DNA of 64,000 nucleotides from Dyadobacter pollutisoli. GTDB taxonomy: Bacteria > Bacteroidota > Bacteroidia > Cytophagales > Spirosomataceae. Shown here in pieces: positions 8,926-17,015 of this stretch. The stretch is from positions 4,404,501-4,468,500 of the forward strand of contig NZ_CP112998.1 in assembly GCF_026625565.1 (NCBI RefSeq), in the 5' to 3' direction. The stretch's first letter is position 1. The number at the start of each line of letters is the position of its first letter. The notes under the pieces are model-generated. The model saw nothing but the letters and a program-made list of their open reading frames with translations, was not told the origin of the DNA and made no database searches. Made by a program: the position numbers and the translations under genes.

Positions 8926-10794
8926 ATGTCTTTAAACCACACAAAAGAAAACCTTCGGTCCCGGCTTATTCTCCTAGCTATATTAGTCGCAGGTTTGGCT
9001 TTAAGACTTTATCATCTCGATAAGTTCAGCATATTCTTTGATGAGAAAAGTACCATGGTGATAAGCCAGGGCGTGGTATTGGAAGGTGCTAATCAGAAAG
9101 AGGTTTTCTCGACACTTAAATTATCGGACTCCCAATTCTGGAAAACGCCGACACTCGACTACCGGCCTCTAAAAGTACATAGGTCGCTTACATATAGCGA
9201 AACCTTCAGTCCACGTGCATTCACCCCGGCCGAATTCTGGGCACCTAAAACACTAGAAGACTACTTTGAAGCTAACAATAGAAGCGACATCGGAAACAGT
9301 CCTTTCTACTACCTGATATTGCATTGGTGGATGGAAATTTTCGGCCTTTCTGATTTTTCCGCACGCTCACTGTCCGTCATTTTCAGTGTCTTGATCATTG
9401 GTCTTACTTATCTTTTCGGCAAAAGGTTTTTCAATGTTACCACCGGACTGATCGCCGCAGCGATTGTCGCTATCGAGCCATTTTTTATAGCTTACAGTCA
9501 TCAGGCCCGCAACTACTCGCTTACCTTCTTTCTCACGCTGCTGGCTACTTATTTATTTCTCCAAATCATTGAAAATAAGTCTGATAACAAAAAGACATTC
9601 TATTTATACTTGGGATATAGCCTTGCTGCCGGTCTCGGTTTGTTATCGCACTTTCTGACGATCTCCGTTTTAATGGCCCATGCAATTTATGCATTGTTGT
9701 TTCTGAGATCTATCAAAGGATGGGTCAGGATGGCTATTTCGGCGGTGTTAGCATTGTCGGGAGTAACGTTGTGGATGCTTTATGGCGGTGGCCAATACAC
9801 CCTTTATACGCTGAATTACCAAGCCGATCTGTATAAAAGGGTGGCTGAAACCATGCCGTATAATAATCCGTTTGGTATTATTCTACCAGCAACTGCGGCC
9901 AATGTCTTCAACAAATCACTGCCCATTTTTACAGATCTCGTCTTTTTCACGAACGGGTTAACCGACGCTCTTGCTGGCAAAAAGAATGTCATCATTGCTC
10001 TGTTTACGGGCATTCTTTTGATCGTCTGGTACCGGTTCAAAGACCGGACCAAAACGCCGGATTGGCTTACTCATCGCTTTCCTTACCTGCTGGTTATTCT
10101 GAGTTCTGTTTTTTATACCAATCATAAATTGCAGTTTACCATTCTCTCGGTAAGCATTTTTGCCCTTTCTTTTATTCCCGACATTCATGATAAAGCCAAT
10201 CCGGCTGAGAAAAAAAGACTTTGGATGTGTTACATCATGGGGTTGTTTCCAACCTTATTCCTGATTTTAATGTCGTTCAAAAGCGGGCATACCAATGGGC
10301 TTACACAACGTTATTCCGGATTTTCATTTCCCTACGTAATCATCGTTCTGAGCCTGCTTTTGCAATATTACAATACATTAAAAGTTGAATTCAGAGTGTT
10401 GATTTTTGTATTTCTGACTGCCCAGTTGTATTTCGTTGGATCAAGGCTCAATGAGTTTTATCAAGACAAATCGGTGAAATACGGTTATTTCGCTACTCCG
10501 CGGGTTCCAAATCCTTACTATGAAGCTGCTCAGAAGATCAAAGAGCTCTACCAACCGGGGGATACCATTTTTTATCCGGCACCACGATTCAGGATACTAT
10601 CAGAAATGGACCGCACTTTCCTGCCTTATTCAGTCCAGGATGCCCAGCTGACTAATTTGTATTTACCAAAAACGGCACAATACATACAGGCCATGGATAC
10701 CACTCAGACTGAGGTAATATGGATCAAAAAGCCCAACAATCCGGCACCTGTGGAGATCAAGAGATTAAAGGGTCTCAGGTATGGATCGGAGTAA
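8926..10794 (+). CDS. Glycosyltransferase family 39-like (GT-C) membrane protein
   Basis: 622 residues from the ATG at 8926. Many hydrophobic segments are spread through the chain. After the first transmembrane helix comes FFDEKST, with the D39-E40 pair in the first periplasmic loop that marks GT-C polyprenyl-phosphate-dependent transferases. The segment FYYLILHWWMEIFGLSDFSAR is typical of GT39/PMT-related proteins. It probably transfers a sugar from a lipid-linked donor on the periplasmic side of the inner membrane. The donor could be made by the GT2 proteins encoded downstream (11732-13726 and 18211-18954). An in-frame extension to 8857 exists but adds a non-hydrophobic stretch unlike the family. 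Confidence 0.85.
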   Translation: MSLNHTKENLRSRLILLAILVAGLALRLYHLDKFSIFFDEKSTMVISQGVVLEGANQKEVFSTLKLSDSQFWKTPTLDYRPLKVHRSLTYSETFSPRAFTPAEFWAPKTLEDYFEANNRSDIGNSPFYYLILHWWMEIFGLSDFSARSLSVIFSVLIIGLTYLFGKRFFNVTTGLIAAAIVAIEPFFIAYSHQARNYSLTFFLTLLATYLFLQIIENKSDNKKTFYLYLGYSLAAGLGLLSHFLTISVLMAHAIYALLFLRSIKGWVRMAISAVLALSGVTLWMLYGGGQYTLYTLNYQADLYKRVAETMPYNNPFGIILPATAANVFNKSLPIFTDLVFFTNGLTDALAGKKNVIIALFTGILLIVWYRFKDRTKTPDWLTHRFPYLLVILSSVFYTNHKLQFTILSVSIFALSFIPDIHDKANPAEKKRLWMCYIMGLFPTLFLILMSFKSGHTNGLTQRYSGFSFPYVIIVLSLLLQYYNTLKVEFRVLIFVFLTAQLYFVGSRLNEFYQDKSVKYGYFATPRVPNPYYEAAQKIKELYQPGDTIFYPAPRFRILSEMDRTFLPYSVQDAQLTNLYLPKTAQYIQAMDTTQTEVIWIKKPNNPAPVEIKRLKGLRYGSE

Positions 10795-10911
10795 CCAATT
10801 AGGCGCTGAATCCCGAGCCGACAAATAAGATTTTGTATATTGCATACTCGAAACCGGAGATTTGGCCGTTATTTTGTCAATAATTTCTTACATTGATATA
10901 CACATTAAGGC

Positions 10912-11739
10912 ATGACTGCAGAAGAAATATTGAATGACCCAAGACAAATAAGCGGAGAACTCCGGCTTAAAATTCTGGGCCTATACCATAAAGCAAATGC
11001 CGGGCATATAGGCTGTTCTTTGAGCTGCATTGACCTGATGATCGCAGTTCTTTTCCTTCAAAAAGCCGAAGAAGATACTTTTATCCTTTCGAAAGGACAT
11101 GCTGCCGCGGCACTTTACGCCTGCCTTAATGTACTGGGTGAAATTACAGACGAAGAACTGAGTACTTTCTACGAGGACGGTACTACGCTTCCGGCCCACC
11201 CTGCTCCGCGCCAATATAAAGGAATTCCATTTGCAACGGGCTCATTGGGCCACGGATTGCCGATTGCTACCGGTATCGCTCACGCCGCCAAGGTAAGCGG
11301 AGACGGCACCTATTCTTTCGCATTGCTTTCCGACGGAGAAACCAATGAAGGAACAACCTGGGAGGCAGCACATTATGCTATTCAAAACCAGCTGGATAAC
11401 CTCTTTATGATCGTTGATAAAAATGGTTTGCAAGGTTTTGGGTTTACGGATAAAGTCCTCGGTGAAACTGCCTCGGTTGAAAAATGGAATGCCATCGGTT
11501 TTGAAACGGTTGAACTGGACGGTCATGATATTACCTCCATTCATTTGGCAATCAATGAATTAAAGTCTCATAAAAACGGGTTACCCAAAGCGATTATCGC
11601 GAACACTGTCAAGGGTAAGGGCGTTTCCTATATGGAAAACAAGCTGGAATGGCATTACTTGCCGATGAACAAGGATCAGTATGAGCAAGCTACAATGGAA
11701 GTTAAGGAACGTTATTTTAATGAATTGACGAATGCTTGA
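10912..11739 (+). CDS. Transketolase, N-terminal (ThDP pyrophosphate-binding) subunit
   Basis: 275 residues corresponding to the first half of a transketolase. H32 in AGHIGCSLS and H63 in SKGHAAA match substrate/ThDP histidines. GSLGHGLPIATG precedes the ThDP-Mg motif LLSDGETNEG (about 139-148). The partner subunit with the pyrimidine-binding domain is encoded separately at 14402-15322. The enzyme moves two-carbon ketol units between sugars. The stop overlaps the start of the next gene by 8 bases, showing translational coupling with the epimerase-glycosyltransferase fusion. Split transketolases occur in many bacteria, but placement in a glycan cluster suggests a dedicated sugar-building role (inference). 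Confidence 0.92.
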   Translation: MTAEEILNDPRQISGELRLKILGLYHKANAGHIGCSLSCIDLMIAVLFLQKAEEDTFILSKGHAAAALYACLNVLGEITDEELSTFYEDGTTLPAHPAPRQYKGIPFATGSLGHGLPIATGIAHAAKVSGDGTYSFALLSDGETNEGTTWEAAHYAIQNQLDNLFMIVDKNGLQGFGFTDKVLGETASVEKWNAIGFETVELDGHDITSIHLAINELKSHKNGLPKAIIANTVKGKGVSYMENKLEWHYLPMNKDQYEQATMEVKERYFNELTNA

Positions 11740-13726
11740 TCATTTACCGGTTTACCGCGATAAAATAGAAAAATTAAAAGGGCCTGTTTTTGTTTTTGGT
11801 GCCAGCGGCTTTATCGGCGCTAATCTTTTCAACGATATTTTCAAAATCCGTAAAGACTGCTATGCTTTGACGCACGATGCGACGAAAGCCTGGCGTCTGA
11901 AATTGCTGAATGTTCCTTTTGAGAACATTGTGCATTGCGACATTCTGTCCAATAACTCGGTTCAGGAGGTTTTTGAAAAATACAAACCACAGACCGTATT
12001 CAATCTTGCCGCTTACGGCGCTTACAGCAAGCAAAACAATGTCAATCTGACCTACGAAACCAATGTAATAGGGACGGTTAATATTTTGCAGAACTGTACA
12101 CGAGAAATGGTATACATTCATGCAGGTAGCAGCTCTGAGTATGGCTTTAACTGTACCTCTCCAAAAGAAACGGACCGAGTAGAACCCAACAGCCATTATG
12201 CTGTTTCCAAGGTCTCAGCGGCGTATTTGCTGGAATATTATGCCAAGGTTTTCGATCTGAAAACGCTGAATTTACGTTTGTATTCTATTTACGGATATTG
12301 GGAAGAGCCGGACAGATTGATACCGAAATTGATTGAAAATGCTCGCAAAAAGCAGCTTCCTTCATTGGTTTCCCCGGATATCAGCCGCGACTTTGTCTTC
12401 ATTGAAGACTGCGTCGAAGCCTTTCTGGATGCCGCATTGAAAATTGATTCCAGCACTTCTGGGAAATCGTATAACATTGCTACCGGGCGCAAGACGACGA
12501 TGGGTGACCTGGTTGATACTTCCAGAAAAACCTTTGCAATCACGCAGGAGCCTCTTTGGGGAAGCATGTCCAACCGCAAGTGGGACCTGGCAGAATGGTA
12601 CGGCGATCCAACCTCTTTCGAAGATGATTTTGGATGGAAAGCGCGTACTTCACTAGAAACAGGTCTTTCAAAATACAGTCATTGGCAGGAAGAAATTAAG
12701 TACGAAAGCAGCGTAATCCCAGCCTTCGAAAATCCGAAGCTGAATCCGGTTATTACTGCGATTATTGCTTGTTATAAAGATGCGCAGGCTATTCCTTTTA
12801 TGTACGAAAGGTTGGTCAAGACATTTAATACACTGAAAGTACGTTACGAGATCATTTTCGTAAACGACAATTCTCCCGACAATCAGGAAGAAGTGATCAA
12901 TAAAATCTGCGACAAAGATCCGAATGTGGTGGGTATCAGCCATTCCCGTAATTTCGGTTCTCAGTCGGCGTTTTTAAGTGGTATGGAGATCGCCACAGGC
13001 GATTGCGTGGTGTTAATGGACGGGGATTTGCAGGACCCACCCGAAATTATTCCTTCGTTTTACGAAAAATGGATGGAGGGTAATGATGTGGTTTATGGCG
13101 TGAGGGTACAACGTGAGATGAAGCCGCACATTCACTTTTTTTACAAATCCTTTTACAAAATATTCCAAAGCCTCAGCTACATTCCAATCCCCCGTGATGC
13201 AGGCGACTTCTCCATGATTGATCGCAAAGTAGTGAAGGAACTGGTGGATTTACCTGAGACTGAGCAATTCTTACGCGGGTTGCGTGCCTGGGTAGGATTC
13301 AAGCAAACGGGTGTCCCTTATGTGAGACCAGAAAGAATGTTCGGGGTTTCGACCAATAACTGGACCAAGAATATCTGGTGGGCGAAGAAAGCCATATTCT
13401 CATTCAGTTTTGCACCGTTGGAACTCATGAGCTATGCAGGTTTCGCTTTGACCGGTTTGTCCATTCTGGGCATCTTCTGGCAGATACTTGCGAAACTATT
13501 CTTTTTTCCTGATACACCGCAAGGGATCAGTACAGTGATCGTCCTGATCGTATTTTTCGGCGGACTAACCATTCTCGGTATTTCGTTTTTAGGAGAATAC
13601 ATTACCAAGATTTTTGAAGAAACAAAAAAGCGGCCCAAATACATCAGAACCAGGATACGCCGCGGCTCCAAGTCTTACAAAACAGCTGACGAGATCAGGA
13701 CTTTGGTGAAGCAACTGAGGAAATAA
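11732..13726 (+). CDS. Fusion: NDP-sugar epimerase/dehydratase (SDR) + polyprenyl-phosphate glycosyltransferase (GT2)
   Basis: 664 residues with two enzymes in one chain. Residues 1 to about 325 form an extended SDR. They hold the NAD-binding FGASGFIGANL, the catalytic Ser region HAGSSSEYG and YAVSK (Y-x3-K). From about 336 to the end is a DPM1/ArnC-like GT2. It has IIACYKDAQAIPF, FVNDNSPDN, RNFGSQSA and the DGDLQDPPE donor-site motif, then two C-terminal transmembrane helices (about 555-620) and a basic tail. The likely role is to make or modify a nucleotide sugar and load it on undecaprenyl phosphate at the inner membrane. The start overlaps the upstream transketolase subunit by 8 bases. 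The gene is continuous, with no sign of frameshift. Confidence 0.88.
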   Translation: MLDHLPVYRDKIEKLKGPVFVFGASGFIGANLFNDIFKIRKDCYALTHDATKAWRLKLLNVPFENIVHCDILSNNSVQEVFEKYKPQTVFNLAAYGAYSKQNNVNLTYETNVIGTVNILQNCTREMVYIHAGSSSEYGFNCTSPKETDRVEPNSHYAVSKVSAAYLLEYYAKVFDLKTLNLRLYSIYGYWEEPDRLIPKLIENARKKQLPSLVSPDISRDFVFIEDCVEAFLDAALKIDSSTSGKSYNIATGRKTTMGDLVDTSRKTFAITQEPLWGSMSNRKWDLAEWYGDPTSFEDDFGWKARTSLETGLSKYSHWQEEIKYESSVIPAFENPKLNPVITAIIACYKDAQAIPFMYERLVKTFNTLKVRYEIIFVNDNSPDNQEEVINKICDKDPNVVGISHSRNFGSQSAFLSGMEIATGDCVVLMDGDLQDPPEIIPSFYEKWMEGNDVVYGVRVQREMKPHIHFFYKSFYKIFQSLSYIPIPRDAGDFSMIDRKVVKELVDLPETEQFLRGLRAWVGFKQTGVPYVRPERMFGVSTNNWTKNIWWAKKAIFSFSFAPLELMSYAGFALTGLSILGIFWQILAKLFFFPDTPQGISTVIVLIVFFGGLTILGISFLGEYITKIFEETKKRPKYIRTRIRRGSKSYKTADEIRTLVKQLRK

Positions 13727-13742
13727 GTAGCATTTTTGCTAC
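13727..13742. promoter_or_regulatory. Candidate HicB operator: inverted repeat GTAGCA-TTTT-TGCTAC
   Basis: A perfect 6-bp inverted repeat with a 4-base spacer begins on the base after the TAA of the fusion gene. It overlaps the first bases of the -7 element TACCTTTG at 13740-13747. HicB antitoxins with a DNA-binding domain repress their own promoter, so this is a plausible autoregulatory operator. It could also be a weak terminator, but no T-run follows. Confidence 0.45.
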
Positions 13743-13747
13743 CTTTG
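13740..13747 (+). promoter_or_regulatory. hicAB -7 promoter element TACCTTTG
   Basis: Exact TAnnTTTG match 16 bases before the hicA ATG, predicting a very short leader. No TTTG is found at the -33 position. It implies that hicAB is transcribed independently of the surrounding glycan operon. Confidence 0.5.
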
Positions 13748-13762
13748 ATAAACACACTATAA

Positions 13763-13936
13763 ATGAAGTCGAGTGAATTGCTCAGGCTGGTGAAAAAATC
13801 CGGTTGGGTCGAAATAAGGCAAACAGGAAGTCACAAGATTTTCCAGAACCCGGAAACTGGCGAAACCATTCCCGTTCCTTTTCACGGTGCAAAGGGACTG
13901 GCTAGCAGCATCTTGAAAAAAGTTGTCGGCAAATGA
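13763..13936 (+). CDS. hicA: HicA-family type II toxin (mRNA interferase)
   Basis: 57 residues, found by direct translation. It has the HicA double-stranded-RNA-binding-like fold signature: an N-terminal MKSSELLRLVKKSGW, then QTGSHKIFQNP with the catalytic histidine (H24), then a hydrophobic strand ending TIPVPFHGAK. HicA cleaves mRNA when not bound by HicB. The TGA overlaps the hicB ATG (ATGA), a normal hicAB coupling. The pair lies between the two transketolase subunit genes and has its own promoter-like element and inverted repeat. The annotation is secure by motif and partner; activity is inferred. Confidence 0.9.
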   Translation: MKSSELLRLVKKSGWVEIRQTGSHKIFQNPETGETIPVPFHGAKGLASSILKKVVGK

Positions 13937-14346
13937 AAAAAATAGAGGTAATAATCGAAAAACAGGATGTCAATTTTTTTGCTCGGATAGAGGGTAAAGG
14001 AAATTATATGCCTAATGGTTACGGCCTGACGCCAAAAGATGCCTTGAATAATCTGAAAGAAATTATTCTTGACTATCAGGTTAATGAGGGGAAAGACGAT
14101 AAATTCTGGAAGAAGGTTGATATTAACACGGTCGAATTTGAGTTGCACTACGATCTGCAGGCTTTCTTTGAGGAGCATGATTTTTTAAATATAACGGCGA
14201 TTGCGAAAAGGAGCGGAATTAATCCGGCGCTTGTAAGACAGTATGCCAGCGGAGTTAAACATCCATCGATAGAACAGTCCAAAAAATTACTGGGCACTAT
14301 TCATCAATTGGGAGAGCAGTTACAGACCATTTCTCTGCACGCCTGA
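13933..14346 (+). CDS. hicB: HicB-family antitoxin with C-terminal HTH
   Basis: 137 residues. The N-terminal half is the degenerate RNase-H-like HicB fold (GYGLTPKDALNNLKEII). The C-terminal part has a Cro/XRE-like helix-turn-helix (ITAIAKRSGINPALVRQYASG). The first domain would neutralise HicA and the second would bind the operator. The start overlaps the hicA stop in an ATGA arrangement. It is longer than the minimal HicB, consistent with the DNA-binding type. An inverted repeat at 13727-13742 overlapping the promoter is a candidate binding site. Confidence 0.9.
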   Translation: MKKIEVIIEKQDVNFFARIEGKGNYMPNGYGLTPKDALNNLKEIILDYQVNEGKDDKFWKKVDINTVEFELHYDLQAFFEEHDFLNITAIAKRSGINPALVRQYASGVKHPSIEQSKKLLGTIHQLGEQLQTISLHA

Positions 14347-14371
14347 CGTCACTTAGGACAATTCTAACATC

Positions 14372-14389
14372 GGCTAATAATAGCCTTTT
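14372..14389 (+). terminator. Possible weak terminator after hicB
   Basis: A 5-bp inverted repeat (GGCTA at 14372-14376 with TAGCC at 14381-14385) is followed by TTTT. The stem is short, so termination may be partial. It would isolate hicAB from the downstream transketolase subunit. Confidence 0.3.
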
Positions 14390-14401
14390 GCGATATTTCA
14401 A

Positions 14402-15322
14402 ATGAGAAAAGAATTTTCAAACGCCATGGAACAGTTAGCAATGGAGGACGACTCCATTGTTTTCATAACGGGTGACCTGGGATATAATGCATTGGAAAAT
14501 CTGCAAGCCAAAATGGGCAAGAGATTTATCAATGCCGGAGTTGCTGAGCAGAATATGATTGGTGTCGCAGCCGGATTTGCTCATAAAGGATACAAGGTTT
14601 TTTGCTACAGCATTGCCCCTTTTATCGTTTATCGATGTCTTGAACAATTCCGTAATGATGTGTGCTTCAATAACCTGCCGGTTTTTTTGGTAGGTAATGG
14701 AGGTGGTTATGGTTATGGAATTATGGGGAGCAGCCATCATACTATTGAGGACCTGGCATGTTTGAGCGGACAACAGAACGCCAACGTGTGGGTGCCGGCA
14801 TTTGCTGATGAAGTAGAACCAGTGATACGTCAGATTACGTCGGATGCCAGACCGGCTTATTTACGGCTCGGCGCGGGTAAAACAACACCTGACAATAGTT
14901 TTAGTACCGGTTCTTTTAAGGTAATTCACCATTCTAAAAATGCGGAAATAACGGTTTTTGCACTTGGACCGATTGCTAATAATGTTTTGACAGCTTTATC
15001 ATTGTCTCAGGAATTGGCTTCCAGGGTCAATGTCATTACTGCACTTCATTTTCCATTGCAGATTAATGACGACCTGGCAGATTTGATAGCAAAAGCCCCA
15101 TCCATTTTGGTAGCGGAAGAGCATATCAGTACCGGCGGACTGGCGCAGCAACTTTCGGTACAGCTTTTGGAAAAAGGGATTTTCCCACGCAGTTTTAAAA
15201 GTCTCAAAGCAGAAGGCTATCCGAACAGCCGTTACGGAAGCCAGACTTATCATCAGAAACTTTCAGGCCTTGACCCGGATTCTATTCTGTCCCATATTGG
15301 TAAACTAATGATCCCGGCATGA
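14402..15322 (+). CDS. Transketolase, C-terminal (pyrimidine-binding) subunit
   Basis: 306 residues corresponding to the second half of transketolase. GVAEQNMIGVAAGFAHKG carries E49, the glutamate that activates ThDP. SSHHTIEDLA follows in the pyrimidine domain, and the C-terminal Rossmann-like domain (about 185-306) includes VAEEHISTGGLAQ. It should pair with the N-terminal subunit at 10912-11739. That the two are separated by 2.7 kb, with a glycosyltransferase fusion and a toxin-antitoxin pair between, is unusual. The stop overlaps the next gene's start by 4 bases (ATGA), so it is coupled to the membrane protein that follows. Confidence 0.92.
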   Translation: MRKEFSNAMEQLAMEDDSIVFITGDLGYNALENLQAKMGKRFINAGVAEQNMIGVAAGFAHKGYKVFCYSIAPFIVYRCLEQFRNDVCFNNLPVFLVGNGGGYGYGIMGSSHHTIEDLACLSGQQNANVWVPAFADEVEPVIRQITSDARPAYLRLGAGKTTPDNSFSTGSFKVIHHSKNAEITVFALGPIANNVLTALSLSQELASRVNVITALHFPLQINDDLADLIAKAPSILVAEEHISTGGLAQQLSVQLLEKGIFPRSFKSLKAEGYPNSRYGSQTYHQKLSGLDPDSILSHIGKLMIPA

Positions 15323-17013
15323 CAAAAAAGGCTTTAACCATCATTCTGAGCCTGATTCTATTGCTACCAGTCCTGATTTATTTTACGGTCTGGAATTACT
15401 ATGCTATCAATATCCCCAAATGGGATGATCATGCGCTGAAAACCTTCATTCTGGAATATGCGCATGCACCAGGCTGGAAGAATAAGATCCTCGCGCTTTA
15501 TCGACAACATAACGAGCACCGGATCGCACTTACCAGACTTTTTACCTGGATCGATTACTCTGTTTTCGGGGCTCTGAATTTCAAGCATTTGATGCTGGCT
15601 GGGAATGTCCTTCTTTTAGGTATCATTCCACTTTGGTATGAAATACTAAGAAAGAACAAGAAACCGCTTTTTGCACTTGTTCCAGTCCCGTTTATCTGGC
15701 TTTCACTCGCTTTTTGGGAGAATATGTACTGGGGAATGGCATCTATCCAGAATTTCGGCGTTGTGACTTTGACATTATGGACGATCTATCTTTGTATAAA
15801 TCCCAAAACAACACCTTTTGTAATATCCATTGTCCTGGCCTTCATCGCAATCTCGACTAGTCCGAATGCTCTATTTGTCCTTCCAATCGGCGCGTTTTTA
15901 ATTTTTCTGACTCAAAACCGCAAGCGATTTGCGCTATGGGTTATTACCAGCGGTGTATTTATTTTCGGCTACTTTTATGGTTACGCTAAATCGGAGGCTA
16001 ATCCAGATTCAAAGGCCTCTATCTTTCAGCTTGTAAAGGGTTACATGGCTTTCCTCGGTTCATTCGCCGAATCCATCCCCGTACTAGATCACTTCAAGGT
16101 TTGTTTCTTTATCGGCATTGTACTGTTTTTGGTGGCGGTTTCAATCATTTCAGCTACCCTTTTCAGGATTTCAAAAAATAAATACAGTAACAAATTTGAG
16201 AAATACACGGACCTCTTTTGTCTCGGAGCGATCCTTTTTATATTGGGGACAGCACTTGTTGTAGTTTATGGAAGAGCAGGTTTTGGTCTGGAAGGGCTCA
16301 CAGATAGTAAGTATAAAATTTATTCTGTGCTGCTTCTGTTAGTTGCGTATCTATATATAGTCATTCCAATACGCGGTAGCTTTTTGTCTCCCTACATTAC
16401 GGCCATTGTATTTCTGGCAATCACATTCAATGTATTCAGCTACCATTATCACCTTGTGGATGCCTACAACCTGCGGAAGTATCTGACGACTGCTCAGTTT
16501 AATGGAAGTTTTGAGGATAAGACACTTAAAATTCCATCGGACACTACGCTCGCGGCCAATATCGTCGAAAAAACACCTGTTTTCTACGATACCTTACTAC
16601 CCATGATTGCCGTGGCAGACAGACAAACTTTTGCCGGAAGCTCACGGGGACTTGTCGAACTGTATGATCACACGAGTTTTAATGCAGAGAAAGATTTGCT
16701 GAAAGTTTCAAACAGTACTTTTTCGAACCAACGGTTGCAGGATAGCGGCGTATACATTCTACTAAGTTCAGACAAGCGTTTTTACCTATTTCCAGCTAAC
16801 CGCACGAGAAACAAAAGCCGAAAAGAACTGTTCCTGAAACAATACTATTTCGCACCTGGATTCAATGCTGAAATACCTTTTTCAGAGCTGGAAAAAGGTA
16901 CGTATAAAGTGGCTATCGTCCGAAAATTAGGAGAGGAAACAGGCATTTTATTCAAAGACAAGACAATTAAAGTCAGTCAAACCACGAAAAATAAAGTGAA
17001 GGTAAACTGGTAA
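15319..17013 (+). CDS. Polytopic membrane protein, GT-C-like, function unknown
   Basis: 564 residues. One transmembrane helix at 5-27 is followed by the loop segment NIPKWDDHALKTFI. After that come HNEHRIALTR and about nine further hydrophobic segments up to residue 375. A soluble C-terminal domain (about 390-564) contains beta-rich sequence. An acidic pair in the first extracytoplasmic loop followed by many helices is the GT-C glycosyltransferase plan, but I do not recognise a named family. The ATG overlaps the transketolase subunit stop, and the acyltransferase gene follows after 2 bases. It is likely a lipid-linked-sugar-dependent transferase or a polymer-handling protein in this locus (inference). 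Confidence 0.75.
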   Translation: MTKKALTIILSLILLLPVLIYFTVWNYYAINIPKWDDHALKTFILEYAHAPGWKNKILALYRQHNEHRIALTRLFTWIDYSVFGALNFKHLMLAGNVLLLGIIPLWYEILRKNKKPLFALVPVPFIWLSLAFWENMYWGMASIQNFGVVTLTLWTIYLCINPKTTPFVISIVLAFIAISTSPNALFVLPIGAFLIFLTQNRKRFALWVITSGVFIFGYFYGYAKSEANPDSKASIFQLVKGYMAFLGSFAESIPVLDHFKVCFFIGIVLFLVAVSIISATLFRISKNKYSNKFEKYTDLFCLGAILFILGTALVVVYGRAGFGLEGLTDSKYKIYSVLLLLVAYLYIVIPIRGSFLSPYITAIVFLAITFNVFSYHYHLVDAYNLRKYLTTAQFNGSFEDKTLKIPSDTTLAANIVEKTPVFYDTLLPMIAVADRQTFAGSSRGLVELYDHTSFNAEKDLLKVSNSTFSNQRLQDSGVYILLSSDKRFYLFPANRTRNKSRKELFLKQYYFAPGFNAEIPFSELEKGTYKVAIVRKLGEETGILFKDKTIKVSQTTKNKVKVNW

Positions 17014-17015
17014 AT

